A stretch of DNA of 64,000 bases, taken from positions 62,001 through 126,000 of the forward strand of contig NZ_JAKRNT010000001.1 of assembly GCF_022346605.1 (NCBI RefSeq), written 5' to 3'. This document shows, one piece after another, positions 34,776 to 43,195 of the stretch (position 1 is its first letter; each line of letters starts with the position of its first letter). A model generated the notes under the pieces. The model did not search any database. It was not told where the DNA came from and saw only the letters and a list, made by a program, of their open reading frames with translations. A program made the position numbers and the translations under genes. The stretch is from Sporosarcina sp. ACRSL (GTDB lineage Bacteria; Bacillota; Bacilli; Bacillales_A; Planococcaceae).

Positions 34776-35669
34776 ATGTTAAAATTATCGAATGTATCTA
34801 TTGCCTATAATGATAAAATCGTGTTGGATTCTTTGGATTTAACAGCGAATAAAGGAGAAATTATCGGTGTTGCTGCGCCGAATGGAACAGGTAAGACGAC
34901 GATGTTCAATGTAATGGCGAATTTTGTGAAACCTGATTCTGGACATGTGTTTTTTGATGGAAAATATACGTACCGGAATGAAAAAGAAGAATTGCACATT
35001 CATCGTATGTTGGCGACATTCCCGGAACAAAAGGACCTATTTGAGGAGTTATCCGGCGTCGATCATTTAAAACTGTATGCAAATATGTGGAAAGGATCGA
35101 CGAAGCATGTGTCATCCATCATCGAGCGCCTTCGTATGGGGCATTATGTGAAACGGAAAGTTCGGACGTATTCATTAGGAATGCGGCAACGGTTATGCTT
35201 CGCGATGATGATGGCAGCCGACACGCCTATGATGCTGATGGATGAAGTTATGAATGGCCTGGATGTCGAGAATGTCGCGCTCATTTCAGAGTGTTTAATG
35301 GAAATGAAGAAGGATAAGCTCATATTTGTCGCTTCGCATTTGTTAGGAAACTTGGATCTTTACGCAGACAGAGTTCTTTTCTTGAAAGATGGAAAGTTTG
35401 TACATGAACTAAAATTTACGGGTGATAACGATACATTCCTCAAAGTGGAAGTAAGTGTTGAACAGTATGAAACGCTTCAAGCGGAAGTAGATTTACCAGC
35501 AGGCCATATGTATATTGCCAATTACTTGTTATGTATTCCTATAAGTGGGATGAGTGAGTCGGAACAATCAAAATGGATGGGCCGGATGCTTAAATATAAT
35601 AAGGAAATGACAATCGGGCCATTGGGGACGGTGGAGTATTATGAAAAATATTATGGAAAAACGGTTTAA
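34776..35669 (+). CDS. ABC transporter ATP-binding protein with atypical Walker B
   Basis: A 297-residue ATPase. Walker A is APNGTGKTT (34-42), with Ala in place of the first Gly. The signature motif is YSLGMRQRL, and Walker B reads LMDEVMNGLD where LDEPTNGLD is usual. The D-loop aspartate and the catalytic glutamate are kept, and the switch histidine is in FVASHLLGNL. The C-terminal 90 residues are not part of the ATPase fold and may bind a ligand or the permeases. The start is ATG 34776; a TTG at 34755 overlaps the permease stop codon. Confidence 0.85.
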   Translation: MLKLSNVSIAYNDKIVLDSLDLTANKGEIIGVAAPNGTGKTTMFNVMANFVKPDSGHVFFDGKYTYRNEKEELHIHRMLATFPEQKDLFEELSGVDHLKLYANMWKGSTKHVSSIIERLRMGHYVKRKVRTYSLGMRQRLCFAMMMAADTPMMLMDEVMNGLDVENVALISECLMEMKKDKLIFVASHLLGNLDLYADRVLFLKDGKFVHELKFTGDNDTFLKVEVSVEQYETLQAEVDLPAGHMYIANYLLCIPISGMSESEQSKWMGRMLKYNKEMTIGPLGTVEYYEKYYGKTV

Positions 35670-36360
35670 TGCCAAGGGAATATTAATTGGAATTTTTATT
35701 TGTATGTTATTTTTGTCAGGTTGTCATAATTTACAAGGAAAGAAGTCAGAAATGATAAGCGTATATGCTGACAACTATGAAATTACAGGAACTACAAGAG
35801 ATGAAATCATCGGAAAGATTCATCCGGCCATTTTTACGACAGTAGATCGGAGTAATACTGGAGCAACAAGAAAGTACGGACCGATGCCTACAAAAAAAGG
35901 AGCAAAGGTAACTCTCGAGACTGGAAGGTATGCATTGACTGGTTATCCATCAGGGAATATTTATGTTTACGATGAAGATGATAACTTGCTCTTTCGGGAA
36001 ATCGTAGGAGAGAAGGTCGGTATGCCTACATTAACCGCTGATATCGATTCATCGTTCTCAATTGTATTTGACGGTGGCTATAATACAGTAACGATCTTAC
36101 CTGTGAAGACAGAGCTATCCACAGAGTTGACTGCAGGCATATGGGATGTCGGATTAGACATTGAGCCGGGGAATTATACAATAAGCATCCCCTATGGGTA
36201 TGGCTTTGTACAAATTTTAGAAGAAGGAAAAGACCCTCAACTATTTGAATTGATGGGAGGAGAATTGACAGGTTCCCAAAGTCAAGTGCAGTTGAAAGAA
36301 GGGCAGAAAGTGCGTGTAACAAAGGTTTCGATGGTTAAATTCGAACCATTGATTGAATAG
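35641..36360 (+). CDS. Lipoprotein encoded with the ABC exporter
   Basis: A 239-residue protein with a leader ending in the lipobox FLSGC (Cys28), so it is anchored outside the membrane. The mature part is beta-rich and seems to have two repeated units with similar ends (GRYALTGYPSGNIYVYDEDDN and PGNYTISIPYGYGFVQILEEG). The gene overlaps the ATPase gene by 29 bp and has GGTGGAG four bases before the ATG. It may be an accessory or immunity-like part of the exporter. I do not recognise the family. Confidence 0.7.
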   Translation: MKNIMEKRFNAKGILIGIFICMLFLSGCHNLQGKKSEMISVYADNYEITGTTRDEIIGKIHPAIFTTVDRSNTGATRKYGPMPTKKGAKVTLETGRYALTGYPSGNIYVYDEDDNLLFREIVGEKVGMPTLTADIDSSFSIVFDGGYNTVTILPVKTELSTELTAGIWDVGLDIEPGNYTISIPYGYGFVQILEEGKDPQLFELMGGELTGSQSQVQLKEGQKVRVTKVSMVKFEPLIE

Positions 36361-36376
36361 ACTGGGATATAAATGA

Positions 36377-36409
36377 AACAGCGGGTAAGGGTGTATCCGC
36401 TGTTTTTTA
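36377..36409 (+). terminator. Terminator of the ABC exporter operon
   Basis: Arms ACAGCGG (36378-36384) and CCGCTGT (36397-36403) followed by six T. Confidence 0.85.
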
Positions 36410-36420
36410 TATGAATATAG

Positions 36421-36458
36421 GTTACTGTAGATGTTTTTTTGACAATACGTTACTGTAG
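36421..36458 (+). repeat. 10-bp direct repeat GTTACTGTAG flanking a TTGACA box
   Basis: GTTACTGTAG occurs at 36421-36430 and again at 36449-36458, 28 bp apart, with TTGACA at 36439-36444 between them. It lies just upstream of a small membrane protein gene and may be an operator pair. No regulator is recognised. Confidence 0.5.
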
Positions 36459-36473
36459 TAGGGGGTGAAAAGT

Positions 36474-36707
36474 ATGCAAACAGAAAAACAGATGACATTG
36501 AAAGATTGGATTTTGACGTTAATCCTCCTCTTTATTCCGATTGTTGGACTTATTATGTTAATCATTTGGGCTACGGATAAACAAGATCCACGGAACATTT
36601 TTGCAAAAGCTTATTTAATCGTATCAGCTGGAATGCTCGCGATCGTCTTCATTTTTTATGTACTCATTTTCTTGTTTATCTTATTCATAGGTGTTATGGC
36701 GGCTTGA
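36474..36707 (+). CDS. Small two-helix membrane protein
   Basis: A 77-residue protein with two hydrophobic segments (about 13-33 and 47-73) separated by a short polar loop with TDKQDPRN. This layout is common among small Bacillota membrane proteins next to regulators, but I do not recognise the family. The start is ATG 36474 after GGGGGTG; a GTG at 36465 overlaps that site. No terminator was seen between it and the heme O synthase gene 161 bp further on. Confidence 0.7.
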   Translation: MQTEKQMTLKDWILTLILLFIPIVGLIMLIIWATDKQDPRNIFAKAYLIVSAGMLAIVFIFYVLIFLFILFIGVMAA

Positions 36708-36868
36708 TAAGCAGGGTCCTTAGACATTTGAATAAATTGTGTCGAAGTTGAACAAAAATCCGGTGAAATTCCGAAGAAAAAACGATAAACCTGCAAAAAT
36801 TCGAGAATGAAATGATATGATAAAAGGGAGGAAACATTGCAGAAATACCTCTAAGGAGGGTGAGAAAT

Positions 36869-37804
36869 ATGACGAAAGACATTGAAATTTCATACAAGGA
36901 AAATGGCGCAATCATAGATCAGGAAAAGTCTACTACGTTTCTTGCGGATTTAAAATTGCTATTTAAAGGTCCTGTACTTTTAGCCAATGCATTGCCAGTG
37001 TTTGTCGGCTTTTGGCTTGCCCTTTATTTCACGGGTGGATCATTACTTGCGAACAGCAAATTGTTTTGGCTTACGATTATTGGAAGTACAATTTTGATGG
37101 GCGGTGCGCTCGTCCTCAACAACTGGTACGATGTCGATATCGACACGGTTATGAAAAGGACTCAAAAACGGCCTACCGTAACCGGCAATATATCATTGAA
37201 AACTGTTTTAGGAATTGGCATCTCTTTGTCAGTAGCCGGAATGGTTTTACTGCTGTTTACGACGATAGAAGCGGCGATATACGGTTTCATCGGTTGGTTT
37301 ACGTATGTAATCATGTATACGATGTGGACAAAACGTAAATACACATTGAACACCGTCATTGGCAGCGTTTCAGGCGCCGTGACGCCGATGATTGGATGGG
37401 CAGCGATCGCGCCGACATGGCATATCGTTCCGATTATGCTCTTCATCATTTTGTTCATTTGGCAAATGCCGCATACGTTTGCCATCGCGATGAGGAAGTA
37501 CAATGAATACAAAGCGGCTAATGTAGCAATGCTACCAGTTGTCCATGGATTCAAAATGACGAAACGACAAATGTTCGTTTACATTGCGTGCCTACTACCA
37601 TTGCCATTTTATTTAGGAACATTGGGCATGACATTCATCGTGCTTGCAACAATTTTGAATTTAGGCTTCTTGATTGTTTCCATCCGTGGATTTTTCACGA
37701 AAGATGACGATCGATGGGCATATATCATGTTCATTTACTCCGTCAATTATATTGCGATTTTATTCTTACTAATGGTAGCGGTCACGTTGCCAATCTTCGC
37801 CTAA
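36869..37804 (+). CDS. ctaB: Protoheme IX farnesyltransferase (heme O synthase), CtaB
   Basis: CtaB joins farnesyl diphosphate to heme B to make heme O for cytochrome oxidases. The 311-residue protein is a UbiA-type prenyltransferase with eight or nine membrane segments. The first Asp-rich motif is NNWYDVDIDTVMKRTQKRP, and YTMWTKRKYTLNTVIGSVSGAVTPMIGW follows. The ATG at 36869 stands behind AAGGAGGGTG; a GTG at 36860 overlaps it. ctaA and the oxidase genes are not in the window, so the gene stands alone and may be a second copy. Confidence 0.93.
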   Translation: MTKDIEISYKENGAIIDQEKSTTFLADLKLLFKGPVLLANALPVFVGFWLALYFTGGSLLANSKLFWLTIIGSTILMGGALVLNNWYDVDIDTVMKRTQKRPTVTGNISLKTVLGIGISLSVAGMVLLLFTTIEAAIYGFIGWFTYVIMYTMWTKRKYTLNTVIGSVSGAVTPMIGWAAIAPTWHIVPIMLFIILFIWQMPHTFAIAMRKYNEYKAANVAMLPVVHGFKMTKRQMFVYIACLLPLPFYLGTLGMTFIVLATILNLGFLIVSIRGFFTKDDDRWAYIMFIYSVNYIAILFLLMVAVTLPIFA

Positions 37805-37817
37805 AGAATAGATCATT

Positions 37818-37853
37818 ACTCCGTTCGTCGATATTCGACAGCGGAGTTTTTTT
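37818..37853 (+). terminator. Terminator of ctaB
   Basis: Arms ACTCCG (37818-37823) and CGGAGT (37842-37847), with an inner TCGA/TCGA stem, followed by a run of seven T. Confidence 0.82.
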
Positions 37854-37903
37854 ATACTGGATTGATAGAAATTTCCCTTTTGCTCATTAATTTGCAATAT
37901 TCG

Positions 37904-37932
37904 TTGTTAGTGTAAGCGTTTTCGTATATAAT
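37904..37932 (+). promoter_or_regulatory. SigmaA promoter of the amino-acid ABC importer
   Basis: TTGTTA (37904-37909) and TATAAT (37927-37932) are 17 bp apart. A cre-like site fills the spacer. Confidence 0.75.
37911..37924 (+). promoter_or_regulatory. cre site (CcpA operator) inside the importer promoter
   Basis: TGTAAGCGTTTTCG matches TGWAARCGYTWNCW at 13 of 14 positions and lies exactly between the -35 and -10 boxes, where bound CcpA would block RNA polymerase. Confidence 0.7.
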
Positions 37933-37985
37933 CAATTAAAGTATCGATTTATTCAGTAAATTAGTAGGGTAAAGGGGGAGTCATT

Positions 37986-38783
37986 ATGGAGAGATCACTA
38001 AGGCGTTATTTCCTAGGGGCAGTATTGGCGTGCCTATCCATTATGCTTATTGGATGTGGGGCCAGCTCAACAAATTCAAGTAGTTCGGATGGGGGAACTA
38101 CAGAGGGGAAAAGGAAATTGATCGTCGGAACAGACGCGACATATGCACCGATGGAGTATATGGATGAAAAGGGGAATATTGTCGGTATCGATATAGATAT
38201 CGTCAATGCGATCGCGGAAGCTGCCGGTTTTGAAGTTGAATACAAAAACTATGGATGGGAGCCGTTATTCCCTGCGCTTAAAAATGGAGAAATTGATTTT
38301 GCTGTATCTTCAATAACGATTACAGATGAAAGAAAGGAATCATATGATTTCACGAATCCGTATTTTGTTGCTAACCAATTAATTCTCGTACTAGAAGACT
38401 CTGATATTGAAAGCTTTGAAGAATTAAAAGACAAAAGAGTTGCGGTCCAAATTAATACAACTGGACATAAGGTTGTCGAAGGTCTTTTAGGAAAGACAAA
38501 CAAAAATATACTCGCTCCTGAAACAATGCCTCTTGCCATCAGTGAAATGATTAATGGTAATGCAGATGCAGCCGTGGGTGATAATGCGGTTATCATTGAA
38601 TACCAGGCGCAAAATCCGAACGTCAAATTAAAAACAATTGAGGATGACAGCTTCGAGAAAGAATATTATGGACTTATGGTGAAAAAAGGGAATAAGGAAA
38701 TTGTAGATTTATTAAATGAGGGAATTGAAAAAATCAAAGCGAATGGAAAATTGAAAGAGATCACCGACCAAGACTTGGAGTAA
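37986..38783 (+). CDS. Polar amino-acid ABC transporter substrate-binding lipoprotein
   Basis: A 265-residue type II periplasmic-binding-fold protein (SBP_bac_3). The leader ends in lipobox LIGC (Cys24), followed by a Ser/Gly linker. The binding domain begins VGTDATYAPMEY and has the conserved IDIDIVNAIAEAAG, FPALKNGEIDFAVS and ITDERKESYDFTNPYF stretches. It captures a polar amino acid outside the cell for the permease and ATPase encoded next. The ligand (glutamine, arginine, cystine or other) is not clear. Confidence 0.9.
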   Translation: MERSLRRYFLGAVLACLSIMLIGCGASSTNSSSSDGGTTEGKRKLIVGTDATYAPMEYMDEKGNIVGIDIDIVNAIAEAAGFEVEYKNYGWEPLFPALKNGEIDFAVSSITITDERKESYDFTNPYFVANQLILVLEDSDIESFEELKDKRVAVQINTTGHKVVEGLLGKTNKNILAPETMPLAISEMINGNADAAVGDNAVIIEYQAQNPNVKLKTIEDDSFEKEYYGLMVKKGNKEIVDLLNEGIEKIKANGKLKEITDQDLE

Positions 38784-38828
38784 TTGTTGACTATACGCAA
38801 CTACGCACACATCTTGGAGGTGAAAATT

Positions 38829-39560
38829 GTGGAGTTCTTAGGTTTACGCATTGATATGTTCGAAAACATTTGGAGCTACAGGGAGCTTTTCATCCGGGGG
38901 CTATGGGTCACTCTCGGTTTGACGGCTGTAGGTTATATTGGGGGATTCATCTTAGGATTAGTCGTCGGGATCGGTAAACTATCGAAACGAAAGTGGATTC
39001 ATTACCCTGCAAAAATATATGTTGATTTTTTCCGGGGAACTCCGTTATTAGTGCAAATTCTATTGATTCATACAGCGTTGATCCCAAGTATGTTTGGGCA
39101 TTCCTTAGGTTTCTTTGTATCGGGTTCGTTGGCGCTTATGCTCAACAGTGCAGCCTATAACGCGGAAATTATTCGAGCCGGAATTCAATCGCTCGATAAA
39201 GGGCAAATGGAGGCGGCTCGTTCGCTCGGCATGCCACATAATACTGCTATGAAATTGATCATTCTACCACAAGCATTCAGAAGAATGATCCCTCCCCTTG
39301 GCAACGAATTGATTGCTTTGTTAAAGGATTCTTCACTTGTTACTGTCATTGCAGCTACAGATTTGCTTTATGCAGGTAAAGTAGTCGCGGGAGCCTATTT
39401 TAGATTTTGGGAACCTTATTTAACTGTCGCTATTCTTTATCTGATTTTGACATTTATTTGTGGGAAGCTCATCGCATATATAGAAAACAGATTCAGCAAC
39501 AGTTACGTGCCATCCCCTAGAAAGTCATTGAGACGTTCGGAACCGGGAGTGAGATTGTGA
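38829..39560 (+). CDS. Polar amino-acid ABC transporter permease
   Basis: A 243-residue HisM/GlnP-type permease with about five membrane segments and the cytoplasmic EAA loop [23 protein letters not shown] that docks to the ATPase. GTG 38829 is chosen because GGAGGTG stands seven bases before it; a TTG at 38784 directly behind the previous stop has no ribosome binding site. The stop codon overlaps the ATPase gene. Confidence 0.9.
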   Translation: MEFLGLRIDMFENIWSYRELFIRGLWVTLGLTAVGYIGGFILGLVVGIGKLSKRKWIHYPAKIYVDFFRGTPLLVQILLIHTALIPSMFGHSLGFFVSGSLALMLNSAAYNAEIIRAGIQSLDKGQMEAARSLGMPHNTAMKLIILPQAFRRMIPPLGNELIALLKDSSLVTVIAATDLLYAGKVVAGAYFRFWEPYLTVAILYLILTFICGKLIAYIENRFSNSYVPSPRKSLRRSEPGVRL

Positions 39561-40282
39561 TGATAAAAGTAAGAAATTTACACAAATCGTTCGGACAATT
39601 GAATGTGCTGAGGGGCATTAACTACGACATTAAAGAGAAGGAAGTCATCTGTGTCATTGGTCCAAGTGGATCGGGGAAGAGTACATTTCTGAGATGTATC
39701 AACCTACTTGAAGAAATTACTGCGGGCGAAGTGTTTATAGATGGGGTAAAAATTAATGACCCGAAGACGGATATAAATGAAATCCGGCGTGAAGTCGGGA
39801 TGGTCTTCCAACAATTCAACCTGTTTCCTCACATGCGTGTCATCGATAATATTACAATTGCACCAATCAAGATTCGAAAAATGAGCCAACGAGATGCGGA
39901 GGAGTTGGCGCGGCAGCTTCTTGAAAAGGTCGGACTTTCCGATAAGGCGAATGCGTATCCGGAACAATTGTCCGGTGGGCAAATGCAGCGAGTTGCAATC
40001 GCAAGGGCGCTTGCAATGAAGCCGAAAGTTATGTTATTCGATGAACCGACGTCCGCATTGGATCCGGAAATGGTGAAGGAAGTATTGGATGTCATGAAAC
40101 AACTAGCCGTCGAAGGGATGACAATGGTTGTCGTCACTCATGAAATGGGATTCGCAAAGGAAATGGGAGATCGGGTGTTATTTATGGACCAAGGATTATT
40201 AGTCGAAGAAGGAACACCTGAAGAAATCTTTTCGAATCCAAAACATGAAAGGACGAAGGCTTTTTTCAGTAAAATTTTATAG
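39560..40282 (+). CDS. Polar amino-acid ABC transporter ATP-binding protein (GlnQ-like)
   Basis: A 240-residue ATPase with Walker [11 protein letters not shown]-loop [10 protein letters not shown], signature LSGGQMQR, Walker [13 protein letters not shown] and switch histidine VVTHEMGFA, all standard for the GlnQ/HisP family. It powers uptake of a polar amino acid. ATG 39560 (or GTG 39557, one codon earlier) follows GGGAGTGAG. It is the third gene of the importer operon and is followed by a long stem terminator. Confidence 0.92.
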   Translation: MIKVRNLHKSFGQLNVLRGINYDIKEKEVICVIGPSGSGKSTFLRCINLLEEITAGEVFIDGVKINDPKTDINEIRREVGMVFQQFNLFPHMRVIDNITIAPIKIRKMSQRDAEELARQLLEKVGLSDKANAYPEQLSGGQMQRVAIARALAMKPKVMLFDEPTSALDPEMVKEVLDVMKQLAVEGMTMVVVTHEMGFAKEMGDRVLFMDQGLLVEEGTPEEIFSNPKHERTKAFFSKIL

Positions 40283-40294
40283 TCAACAGAAGGG

Positions 40295-40337
40295 CTGTCC
40301 AGAAAGTCTGAAAACGACTTTCTGTGACAGTCTTTAT
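40295..40337 (+). terminator. Terminator of the amino-acid importer operon
   Basis: A 14-bp stem with one bulge: CTGTC plus CAGAAAGTC (40295-40308) pairs with GACTTTCTG and GACAG (40316-40330). It is followed by TCTTTATTT. Confidence 0.7.
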
Positions 40338-40349
40338 TTGTAATAAATA

Positions 40350-40570
40350 TGGCTCGCGCCCGAGGTAATGCCTCCCGCGCCCGAAGTGATGCCTCCCGCG
40401 CTCGAAGTGATACCTCCCGCGCCCGAAGTGATACCTCCTGCGCCCGAAGTGATACCTCCCGCGCCCGAAGTGATGCCTCCCGCGCCCGAAGTGATAGCTC
40501 CCGCGCCCGAAGTGATGCCTCCCGCGTTCAAAACGAGGTCTCCCTGCGCCGAAAGCGAGTCCTCCAGTAT
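40350..40570. repeat. 21-bp tandem repeat array, about ten units
   Basis: The unit TGCCTCCCGCGCCCGAAGTGA repeats head to tail about ten times; the inner seven or so differ by one to three bases and the outermost are degenerate. It fills most of the gap between the importer operon and the SIMPL gene. It is far more GC-rich than its surroundings. As 21 is a multiple of three and the unit has no stop in several frames, long low-complexity frames arise on both strands (for example 40349-40573); I see no ribosome binding site for them and do not call a gene. Confidence 0.85.
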
Positions 40571-40627
40571 TAATTTTCATACCGAACTATGCATATAATA
40601 AAAGATGAACAGCATAGGAGGGGAACT

Positions 40628-41278
40628 ATGTACTATCCATACATCCGTCAGCAGGTGGGGCGGGCATCCCGGTCCATAACAGTAGTGGGTCACGGTGAAG
40701 TTTTTGTTGAACCGGACATCGCAACGATCCAATTAGAGGTTCAGACGATTAGTGAACGTCTTCGTGAAGCGCAACAAGAAAATGCGAGGATCATGAACAA
40801 TGTCCTCCAGTCTTTATATCAATTAGGCATTCCGAGAGAAAATATTCAAACGGCAGCTTACACAATATTCCCTAGATACGATTTTATAAATGGTGAGCAA
40901 GTATTTAGAGGATATGAAGTGACGAATTCAATCTCAGTGAAGATTTCTGATATTCTACAAGTAGGAACTGTAATCGATACAGCGGTCAAGAATGGAGCAA
41001 ACCGGGTTACGAGTATACAATTTGCAGTGGAAGATGTTGAGCGACCAAAACAGGAGGCGATTGTCAAAGCTTTAGAGAACGCACAAGTGAAAGCTCGTAC
41101 AATTGCTAATGCATTGAACCTGCAAATCGATCCTCAACCTGTAAAAATCATTGAAGTCGAGAACGGTGGTCAGCCCATTCCTTTACTGAAAGCGGTAGCG
41201 TTTGAAAGTGTCACGACACCGATTGAAGGAGGGCAAATTAGTATCCGCTCCACGATGAGGGTGCAATATGAATATTGA
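40628..41278 (+). CDS. SIMPL (DUF541) domain protein
   Basis: A 216-residue protein with the SIMPL/DUF541 fold: ITVVGHGEVFVEPDIATIQLEV at residues 17-38, a central YEVTNSISVKI, and ALENAQVKARTIANALN near the end. Homologs include E. coli YggE and mouse SIMPL. No signal peptide is seen, unlike many family members, so it may be cytoplasmic. ATG 40628 follows AGGAGGGG; the frame is open further upstream to 40589 without another ribosome binding site. It stands alone between repeat array and terminator. Confidence 0.85.
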   Translation: MYYPYIRQQVGRASRSITVVGHGEVFVEPDIATIQLEVQTISERLREAQQENARIMNNVLQSLYQLGIPRENIQTAAYTIFPRYDFINGEQVFRGYEVTNSISVKISDILQVGTVIDTAVKNGANRVTSIQFAVEDVERPKQEAIVKALENAQVKARTIANALNLQIDPQPVKIIEVENGGQPIPLLKAVAFESVTTPIEGGQISIRSTMRVQYEY

Positions 41279-41284
41279 GTAAAT

Positions 41285-41316
41285 GCCAGATTCCGAAACG
41301 AACTGGCTTTTTTTTA
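41285..41316 (+). terminator. Terminator of the SIMPL gene
   Basis: Arms GCCAG (41285-41289) and CTGGC (41303-41307) with inner TTC/GAA pairing, followed by nine T. Confidence 0.8.
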
Positions 41317-41400
41317 TTGAGACGAAAATTGGGAACTAGCAGGTTTTTCAATTGCCACTGTTGAATATATACAAAAGATACTAAATAAGGGGGAGAGCAA

Positions 41401-41844
41401 ATGGATTACTCTGTTGAACGGGTTGAAGACTTGCATTCATGTGATATCACAAAGTTGCTCCAAGAAAGTGAGAAGGAAGGCTACCGGTTTGTCTCTCGGC
41501 TCGTTCAAGAATATAAGGAAGGCTCCAATACATTTTCAAAACCCGGAGAAGCATTATTTTCTGTTGTGGATAAAGAAGGTGAGGTTGTCGCCATCGGAGG
41601 CATCAACCAATCGCCATTTGAGCATGACGGTGTTGGCCGTCTTCGTAGATTTTACGTGTTGGATAAAGTTCGTCGCCAAGGCGTTGGAACAATACTGCAA
41701 CAAGCGATTATTGATCATGCTAGAAAACATTTCAACCAAATCACTGTACGAACAGATTCAGCAAAGGCGGATGCATTTTATCGTGCTTGCGGTTTTTTAT
41801 TCGATGATACAGCTTCTGAAACTACACATATTATGAAGTTATAA
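41401..41844 (+). CDS. GNAT family N-acetyltransferase
   Basis: A 147-residue acetyltransferase. The acetyl-CoA loop is VRRQGVGTILQQAI and the final motif B is ADAFYRACGF. GGINQSPF and RLRRFYV form the central strands. It has GGGGGAGAG before the ATG. It is the first gene of a long plus-strand series of small enzymes. Substrate unknown. Confidence 0.85.
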   Translation: MDYSVERVEDLHSCDITKLLQESEKEGYRFVSRLVQEYKEGSNTFSKPGEALFSVVDKEGEVVAIGGINQSPFEHDGVGRLRRFYVLDKVRRQGVGTILQQAIIDHARKHFNQITVRTDSAKADAFYRACGFLFDDTASETTHIMKL

Positions 41845-41864
41845 GATACGGAGTGAATATAAAA

Positions 41865-42623
41865 ATGTACATCTTAGAATACGGAAATCAGGAAGAACCT
41901 ATCCTCGTTTTTTTACATGGGGGTGGAGTTGGAGGATGGATGTGGAATCAGCAAGTGGACTATTTTAAAAATTATCATGTGCTGATTCCCACCCTTCAAG
42001 GCCATGGCGATAGAAGTGAGGAGACCGATTTTTCCATAAGGGGAAACGCAATTGAAGTGATTGAGTTGATTCAGCAAAAGAAAAATGAGAAGGACATACA
42101 TATTATCGGCTTTTCAATAGGGGCTCAAATTTGTTTAGAAATCATAAGTCTTGCACCAAACCTCATCAAATCCGCGATGATCAACAGCGCAGTTGTCATT
42201 CCGATGATGTCAATGATTCCATTCATCTCCCCGACCATAAAGATGACATATCCACTGACGAAAAATAAAAAGTTCGCAAAGGCGCAGGCAAAGCAGCTAT
42301 ATATGGATGGCGATTATTTTGAGAAATACTATGAAGATAGTTTGAAAATAAAGCCAACCACATTAATCAACATCCTAAAAGAAAACATGTCTTATACACT
42401 TCCGGAAAATTTTGCAGAAAGCACAGCCCGGATTTTAGTGACAGTTGGAGACAAGGAAAAGGGACTTGTGAAGAAGTCCGTCCAGCGCATTGTAGATGGC
42501 AATGACCGTTGTGAGGCGCTTTTCGTTCCTAATATCGGTCACGGTTTTCCTGTAGCTCAGCCGGATTTATTCAATAAAGTGCTGCAAGATTGGATTGAAC
42601 ATCAAAAAGTATATTCATTGTAA
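41865..42623 (+). CDS. Alpha/beta hydrolase
   Basis: A 252-residue alpha/beta hydrolase. It has the oxyanion HGGGVGGW, the nucleophile elbow GFSIG with Ser near residue 89, an acid in VGDKEKG and the histidine in NIGHGFPVAQP. ATG 41865 lies nine bases after GGAGTG; GTG 41853 overlaps that site. The stop codon shares a base with an ATG upstream of the NUDIX start. Substrate unknown. Confidence 0.83.
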   Translation: MYILEYGNQEEPILVFLHGGGVGGWMWNQQVDYFKNYHVLIPTLQGHGDRSEETDFSIRGNAIEVIELIQQKKNEKDIHIIGFSIGAQICLEIISLAPNLIKSAMINSAVVIPMMSMIPFISPTIKMTYPLTKNKKFAKAQAKQLYMDGDYFEKYYEDSLKIKPTTLINILKENMSYTLPENFAESTARILVTVGDKEKGLVKKSVQRIVDGNDRCEALFVPNIGHGFPVAQPDLFNKVLQDWIEHQKVYSL

Positions 42624-42637
42624 TGGAGGGGAAGCAG

Positions 42638-43195
42638 TTGGGGAAATGGGAAGTACTGAACAGTAATTATGTGTACCAATCACCGTTCGGTAATCTGCGA
42701 AAAGATACATGTAAAATGTCCGATGGAACAGTTATTGAAGATTACTATGTAAATGAATATGCAGATTGGGTCAACGCAATTGTGCTAACAAAGGATGAAG
42801 AAATCGTTCTTGTTAAACAATATCGCCACCCTGGAAACGATTATTATCTTGAAATACCCGCTGGGAAAATTGAAGATGGGGAGACATATGAAGAAGGCAT
42901 CATTCGTGAGGTACGTGAAGAGACTGGATACATTTCAGATCAAAGACCAATTTTACTTGGCGAATTCATGGTCAATCCTGCGACACAAACAAACAAGGTA
43001 ATCTCCTTTCTAATTAATGATGCTTATCTTGCGTATGAACAACAATTGGATGAAACCGAAGTTTTGGAAGTAAAAAATTTCCCTTTCGAAAAAATAGGAG
43101 AAATGATTCGCAACAAGGAGATCACGCAATTGTTTACTGTGAACGCCTATCATTTAGCGAAAGATCTCATGAGAAATGGCAGAGATGGACAATGA
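42638..43195 (+). CDS. NUDIX hydrolase, ADP-ribose pyrophosphatase-like
   Basis: A 185-residue NUDIX enzyme of the NudF/ADP-ribose pyrophosphatase type. The NUDIX box runs GKIEDGETYEEGIIREVREE-TG with all conserved Glu residues. LVKQYRHPGNDYYLEIPAG before it is typical of ADP-sugar hydrolases. TTG 42638 follows GGAGGGG by six bases; the ATG at 42623 has its ribosome binding site behind it. The stop overlaps the next gene (ATGA). Confidence 0.88.
   Translation: MGKWEVLNSNYVYQSPFGNLRKDTCKMSDGTVIEDYYVNEYADWVNAIVLTKDEEIVLVKQYRHPGNDYYLEIPAGKIEDGETYEEGIIREVREETGYISDQRPILLGEFMVNPATQTNKVISFLINDAYLAYEQQLDETEVLEVKNFPFEKIGEMIRNKEITQLFTVNAYHLAKDLMRNGRDGQ

Noticed and set aside
40350..40570. CRISPR array
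   Set aside because: The units follow each other without spacers and no cas gene is near.
40349..40598. Low-complexity frames on both strands (Arg/Ser-rich on plus, Gly-rich on minus) across the 21-bp repeats
   Set aside because: They follow from a repeat unit divisible by three without stops, in several frames at once, and have no ribosome binding site.
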